From Bacillus litorisediminis (lineage in GTDB: Bacteria > Bacillota > Bacilli > Bacillales > JC228), in contig NZ_JAKZKT010000005.1 of NCBI RefSeq assembly GCF_022808645.1, positions 102,682 to 166,681 on the forward strand: a stretch of 64,000 bases of DNA, given 5' to 3'. The position numbers were made by a program, and so were the translations under genes. This document shows positions 61,100 through 64,000 of the stretch, piece after piece (within the stretch, counting starts at the first letter, position 1; each line of letters begins with the position of its first letter). A model generated the notes under the pieces. The model was not told where the DNA came from. It ran no database searches and saw nothing but the letters and a program-made list of their open reading frames with translations.

Positions 61100-61705
61100 C
61101 TACTTATTCATTTTAGAAAGGAAATCTCCTAAAAGCTCTTCAAGATTACTTTCTTCATTTGAATCCTCTTTTTCATCCTGCTGCTGGTTTTGCTTTGCTC
61201 TTTCCCAATCGAAGCTTTGCAGATCATCATCCCATTCATCTTGATTTTCAGATGCTGCACTCTCTTTGATTCGATATAAAATATCGTCACGATGTCGATT
61301 TTCATCATACGGATCTCCCGCAGATTGATCTTCCTGCAGATACAGGGCCTCATTAATATCCAATGAGTTACTGTTAAGTGAAGCGAGTAAAGAAGTAGCA
61401 CGAACCGGGTCAGAAAGGAGATGATAGACAATACTTCCAAGCAATGCCTCAGAATGCTCGTGTTTCAGCCAGTCCCGCTGAGATTTGCTTAACCTCTGAG
61501 GAAGGGGAACCGTAATCGCTTCCCGCTCCTTACCATAAGATTTTCCAACCCCTTCTAAGACAAATTCGGCAATCCTGCTTGAGAAATTTCTTCTTTCTGT
61601 TTCCTTTAATTTTTGTAAATGCTTCAACAGATGATCTGGTGTATCTGAAGGAATGCGGAACGAAATCGTTTGACCCCGTTTTATCTCATTAGAAGATTTT
61701 TTCAT
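61100..61705 (-). CDS. ParR-like partition adaptor (RHH-type), partner of the ParM-like actin
   Basis: A 201-residue protein. The N-terminal half (about 12-100) starts with a basic strand, GQTISFRIPSDTPDHLLKHLQKL, fitting a ribbon-helix-helix fold, and has helices ending LLGSIVYHLLSDP. The C-terminal half is strongly acidic and low complexity (QNQQQDEKEDSNEESNLEE), and the last residues EELLGDFLSKMNK could form the amphipathic helix by which ParR caps ParM filaments. It lies 12 bp downstream of the ParM-like gene. Assignment as ParR is by position and fold pattern. Confidence 0.7.
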   Translation of the reverse strand: MKKSSNEIKRGQTISFRIPSDTPDHLLKHLQKLKETERRNFSSRIAEFVLEGVGKSYGKEREAITVPLPQRLSKSQRDWLKHEHSEALLGSIVYHLLSDPVRATSLLASLNSNSLDINEALYLQEDQSAGDPYDENRHRDDILYRIKESAASENQDEWDDDLQSFDWERAKQNQQQDEKEDSNEESNLEELLGDFLSKMNK

Positions 61706-61717
61706 AAAATCACCCTA

Positions 61718-62890
61718 TTAGTTTTTAACGGGTTCTTTCACAGCTTTTTGCTTTTCGCTTTTCCTTACAAAATCTTTTATTAGTTTATAATAGGCATTAG
61801 CCATCATCCAGATACTTTCCTTTTCGTCCTCAAAAAACTCGATATTATATCCATCTAAATTATTGTTTAGCGTTTTTAGATATTCCTTAAGTACAATGGC
61901 ACCCCCGCCAACGAAATAGCAAATTTCCGTTTGCGAATTTTTCTGCCATACATTACGCAGTAAGCGGTATTGTTTTTTGGCGAGCTCCAGCAAAATTCGG
62001 TCTATAATATCGTGAACACTTGTCCTGCTTCCCTTTACCATGATATGATTGCGATCATTTTTTCTGGTGATGATCTCTACCACATCACGTCTTGAGTCCA
62101 GTTCAACCCCGTGCTTTGATCTAATTTCTTCTCTAATCGCTTCTAATGATTCGGCGACACCCAGATTAAATCCCTGGGCCTTATCGTCATCGACATTTTG
62201 GTCTTTAATTACAGCAATATCAGTTGATAATCCTCCGATATCCTGGATGAGGATTCGTTTATGAATTAAGTCCTTGTTGATTATTTTTAAGTCATTATCC
62301 ATGACAAGATTAATGTAAGCAGCAAAACCTTCCGGGTATACCTTTACTTCATTAAACTTAATATTCACCTTTATCCCCTGATATCGCGGTGTGACTAAAA
62401 ATTCTACCTGGTGAACTGAACCCACTAATTTAGAGCGGTATCCGGCGTCTTTTCCTTCTTTTACTTCACGAAGAGGAAGTCCCGTTCCTAAGGTATAGTT
62501 GGCATCTATGACATTTTTTGTCCGTGGAAATATTTTTTCATTCTCTTCTTTGACCGCATCTAAAGCCAAGGTTGCAAACAGCATAATCAACGTTTGATCT
62601 TCCTCTGATTTGCTTGAGCCCGGGTCTAATTCTGTAGCATTGTCACTTTTTGTCGCTAAATGCCCCACCCGGTAGATTACATTATTTTCTTTTAACGCAG
62701 GGGAGTGGACCTTAATATGTATTCCTTCTAAAGGATCCTTATTATCTAATTCCCCAATTCCAATTACAGGCCGATCCTCAGTATCTCTTGCAACGATATT
62801 TGGAATATTTAACTCATACTCCAAATCGCCAAAAATCGCCTTAATCGAATCATTACCGACATCTACTGCTGCTATTCTTGATTTCGTCAT
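61718..62890 (-). CDS. ParM/StbA-family actin-like ATPase
   Basis: A 390-residue actin-superfamily protein. Motifs are phosphate 1 IAAVDVGNDSIKAIFGD (6-22), phosphate 2 ILIQDIGGLSTDIAVI (about 215-230) and the adenosine motif YFVGGGAIVLKEYL (about 335-348). Such proteins form filaments that segregate plasmids or act in DNA positioning. ATG 62890 has GAGGG upstream; ATG 62899 and a longer frame to 62917 are alternatives. It is the first gene of the leftward parM-parR unit, directly downstream of an array of GYANAC hexamers that is probably the centromere. Confidence 0.87.
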   Translation of the reverse strand: MTKSRIAAVDVGNDSIKAIFGDLEYELNIPNIVARDTEDRPVIGIGELDNKDPLEGIHIKVHSPALKENNVIYRVGHLATKSDNATELDPGSSKSEEDQTLIMLFATLALDAVKEENEKIFPRTKNVIDANYTLGTGLPLREVKEGKDAGYRSKLVGSVHQVEFLVTPRYQGIKVNIKFNEVKVYPEGFAAYINLVMDNDLKIINKDLIHKRILIQDIGGLSTDIAVIKDQNVDDDKAQGFNLGVAESLEAIREEIRSKHGVELDSRRDVVEIITRKNDRNHIMVKGSRTSVHDIIDRILLELAKKQYRLLRNVWQKNSQTEICYFVGGGAIVLKEYLKTLNNNLDGYNIEFFEDEKESIWMMANAYYKLIKDFVRKSEKQKAVKEPVKN

Positions 62891-63005
62891 GAATACCATC
62901 CCTCTCCCTTTATACATTTTTTAAAAAGTAATACTAGTTTGTATGATTAAAGGTATAAAAGATTAATAGATTCGGCAATAATTCCAGATGAAAAGAAACA
63001 AAAAC

Positions 63006-63178
63006 GTAAACCTGTAAACACCTTGTAAACTCTAGTGTTTTTGTACACTTTTTCGTAAACAACGATGACAAAACCGTACACTTCTTGATACAGCCCAATG
63101 CATACAACTTTGTGTACATGCAAACAAAAATGCACACAAAAGTCTACGTATAGTAAACTTGCAAACGAATTTGTATAC
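63006..63178. repeat. Array of GYANAC hexamers, candidate parC centromere
   Basis: About 13 copies within 173 bp, all in the same orientation: GTAAAC at 63006, 63014, 63025, 63055 and 63153; GTACAC at 63043 and 63076; GCATAC 63100; GTACAT 63114; GCAAAC 63120 and 63161; GCACAC 63132; GTATAC 63173. Spacings of 8, 11-12, 14, 18, 21 and 24 bp are irregular. It lies 116 bp upstream of the ParM-like start, where ParR-bound centromeres sit in type II partition loci. The array prevents any credible ORF there. Confidence 0.7.
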
Positions 63179-63646
63179 ATTGATCTTATGAAAAGGATTG
63201 GGTATAACATTTTCAAAAAAATTCAACAATAGAGTTTTTATCTTATTAATAAAGGGTAATCCAAAGGTATATATCTCTACTATATGCCAGGCTATCCTAG
63301 ATAAAAAAGAAACTGGTGTCACATAGAAAGTTGATTGCTGCACTATGGCTGATATAAGCGGACTAGGTTCCGTTATTGCGATTAAAACCTCAGTCTTAAG
63401 GAAACGTGCCGTCATTCGGTCCGTTATTTACCGAACATCACCACGAAATCGAATTAGTACACTGGACATATATACCTTAATTCCCATCATAGCCCCGTTT
63501 TTAAAGATGAGAACGCATACAGTTTTATTAATAGGAAAAAAGTATCAATATTGGGGTTAAATCCTATAATTTACATTTACTTCATATCAAATTAATAATT
63601 CCAATTTACAATGGGTAGCGAATCCATAAAGGTAAGAGAGGTGATT
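63179..63646. other. Intergenic region with TCCGTTATT repeats, no supported gene
   Basis: Direct repeats TCCGTTATT at 63369-63377 and 63420-63428, and a hairpin TTCGGT/ACCGAA at 63415-63435, resemble intergenic repeat debris of Bacillaceae. Open frames on both strands here lack ribosome binding sites and family sequence. The last 50 bp hold the leader of the lipoprotein gene. Confidence 0.45.
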
Positions 63647-63796
63647 ATGTTGAAATTTAAGAAATCAACATCAGCTATGCTTGCTGCCATCCTTTCCACT
63701 GGTGTATTATTCGGATGCGCAACTGGAGAAGAAGAGGATCAAAATACAGAAGATACGACTGAACAAGAGGAAACAGAAACTGAAACAGAAGAATAA
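63647..63796 (+). CDS. Small acidic lipoprotein of unknown function
   Basis: A 49-residue protein: signal peptide MLKFKKSTSAMLAAILSTGV, lipobox VLFGC (Cys24), then a 25-residue tail made almost only of Glu, Asp, Thr and Gln. ATG 63647 follows AGAGGTGAT. Such very short Glu/Thr-rich lipoproteins recur in Bacillaceae; none has a known role that I recall. Its stop codon lies about 12 bp from the 3' end of a group II intron on the opposite strand, which might have shortened the gene or removed its terminator. Confidence 0.7.
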   Translation: MLKFKKSTSAMLAAILSTGVLFGCATGEEEDQNTEDTTEQEETETETEE

Positions 63797-63807
63797 TTTT
63801 AATAGAA

Positions 63808-63875
63808 ATCGAGTAGGAGGCGCGTCACCGCGCCGACCTCTCACACCACCGTACGTACCGTTCGGTATACGGCGG
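63808..63875 (-). ncRNA. 3' end (domains V and VI) of a group IIC-like intron
   Basis: On the minus strand, domain V is visible at 63875-63846: an 8-bp lower stem (CCGCCGTA with TACGGTGG), a 2-nt CG bulge, a 4-bp upper stem (TACC/GGTA) and the tetraloop GAAC. The CGC in the lower stem matches the catalytic triad of class C introns. Domain VI follows (GAGG, GCGCG-GTGA-CGCGC, CCTC), ending with CCTACTCGAT near 63808, the typical 3' end. The rest of the intron lies beyond the window. Confidence 0.8.
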
Positions 63876-63876
63876 T

Positions 63877-64000
63877 TCAATAGCTTAAGTATCGACGCTC
63901 ATATAAGTGGTTTAAATCTTTTAACCCCCATTTTTTGAGCGTTTTGTTTTTAATTGCTTTCTGAAGCGTTTCACTAGCTGATATTCTCCAATATCCCTTT
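63877..64000 (-). CDS. ltrA: Group II intron reverse transcriptase/maturase, C-terminus only
   Basis: Partial, running off the right edge. The 40 visible residues, KGYWRISASETLQKAIKNKT followed by LKKWGLKDLNHLYERRYLSY, match the conserved C-terminal end of group II intron maturases (YWR, then NxxLxxxGL). The stop TGA (63877-63879) overlaps the start of intron domain V. The gene symbol is by family only. Confidence 0.8.
   Translation of the reverse strand, partial: KGYWRISASETLQKAIKNKTLKKWGLKDLNHLYERRYLSY

Noticed and set aside
61129..61440. 103-codon minus-strand frame within parR
   Set aside because: It is an out-of-frame shadow of the acidic ParR tail, whose reading frame has a start signal and operon context.
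63006..63178. Plasmid replication origin with iterons
   Set aside because: No rep gene or DnaA boxes are visible; position upstream of parM fits a centromere better.
62934..63415. Three overlapping minus-strand frames upstream of the ParM-like gene
   Set aside because: They arise from the hexamer array, have no ribosome binding sites and consist of repetitive Cys/Val/Tyr-rich sequence.
1..64000. CRISPR arrays, tRNA or rRNA genes
   Set aside because: No regularly spaced 25-40 bp repeats, cloverleaf sequences or rRNA segments were noticed.

Overview
The window comes from an endospore-forming low-GC Gram-positive bacterium of the family Bacillaceae. The evidence is Bacillus-type gene content (pheB-hom-thrC-thrB, qoxABCD menaquinol oxidase, a GerA-type germinant receptor, TcyP, DacC), AGGAGG-like ribosome binding sites, frequent TTG/GTG starts and U-tailed hairpin terminators. 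I see no tRNA, rRNA or CRISPR array.

Layout. 1-10.7 kb: the end of a coiled-coil gene, a membrane-anchored polysaccharide deacetylase, the threonine biosynthesis operon (minus strand), an envelope-lipid cluster (GT2, PlsC-like acyltransferase, PAP2 phosphatase, GT4) and a DAO-type oxidoreductase. 10.8-16.5 kb: a K+/H+ antiporter and qoxABCD, preceded by an FNR/CRP-like box and a SigA-type promoter. 16,501-24,364: a 7.86-kb mobile element with 27-bp terminal inverted repeats and a 10-bp target duplication. It carries a complete gerA-type germinant receptor operon, a small membrane protein, a large zinc-finger DDE transposase and a small ribbon-helix-helix-like partner. It sits in the loop of what was the shared terminator of qoxD and a convergent small membrane-protein gene. 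24.4-41.5 kb: chromosomal housekeeping and transport genes (UMF1-type MFS, Dph6-like PP-loop protein, TraB-like protein, TcyP, RsmF-like methyltransferase, MsrAB, Bmr/NorA-like efflux, nitroreductase with an Rrf2 regulator, MHS transporter with an ornithine-cyclodeaminase-like enzyme, DacC, EamA transporter).

41.6-52.8 kb: a complete carbon-phosphorus lyase locus, transcribed leftward as phnG-H-I-J-K-M-L, a PHP phosphoesterase (probable PhnPP), then phnD-C-E-E. A GntR/HutC regulator (phnF) lies upstream behind its own terminator. The PHP gene probably replaces both PhnP and PhnN. 52.9-61 kb: two SDRs, a LysE/ArgO exporter divergent from a MocR regulator, a drug-efflux MFS gene broken by one in-frame stop, a WYL regulator and a GNAT. 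61.1-63.2 kb: an actin-type partition module (ParR-like and ParM-like) with an array of GYANAC hexamers that looks like its centromere. The right edge holds a small lipoprotein gene and the 3' end of a group IIC-like intron with the C-terminus of its reverse transcriptase.

The most notable item is the germinant-receptor transposon: boundaries, target duplication and the reconstructed empty site can all be read directly. Family assignments rest on recognised motifs and remembered homologues, because no database search was possible.
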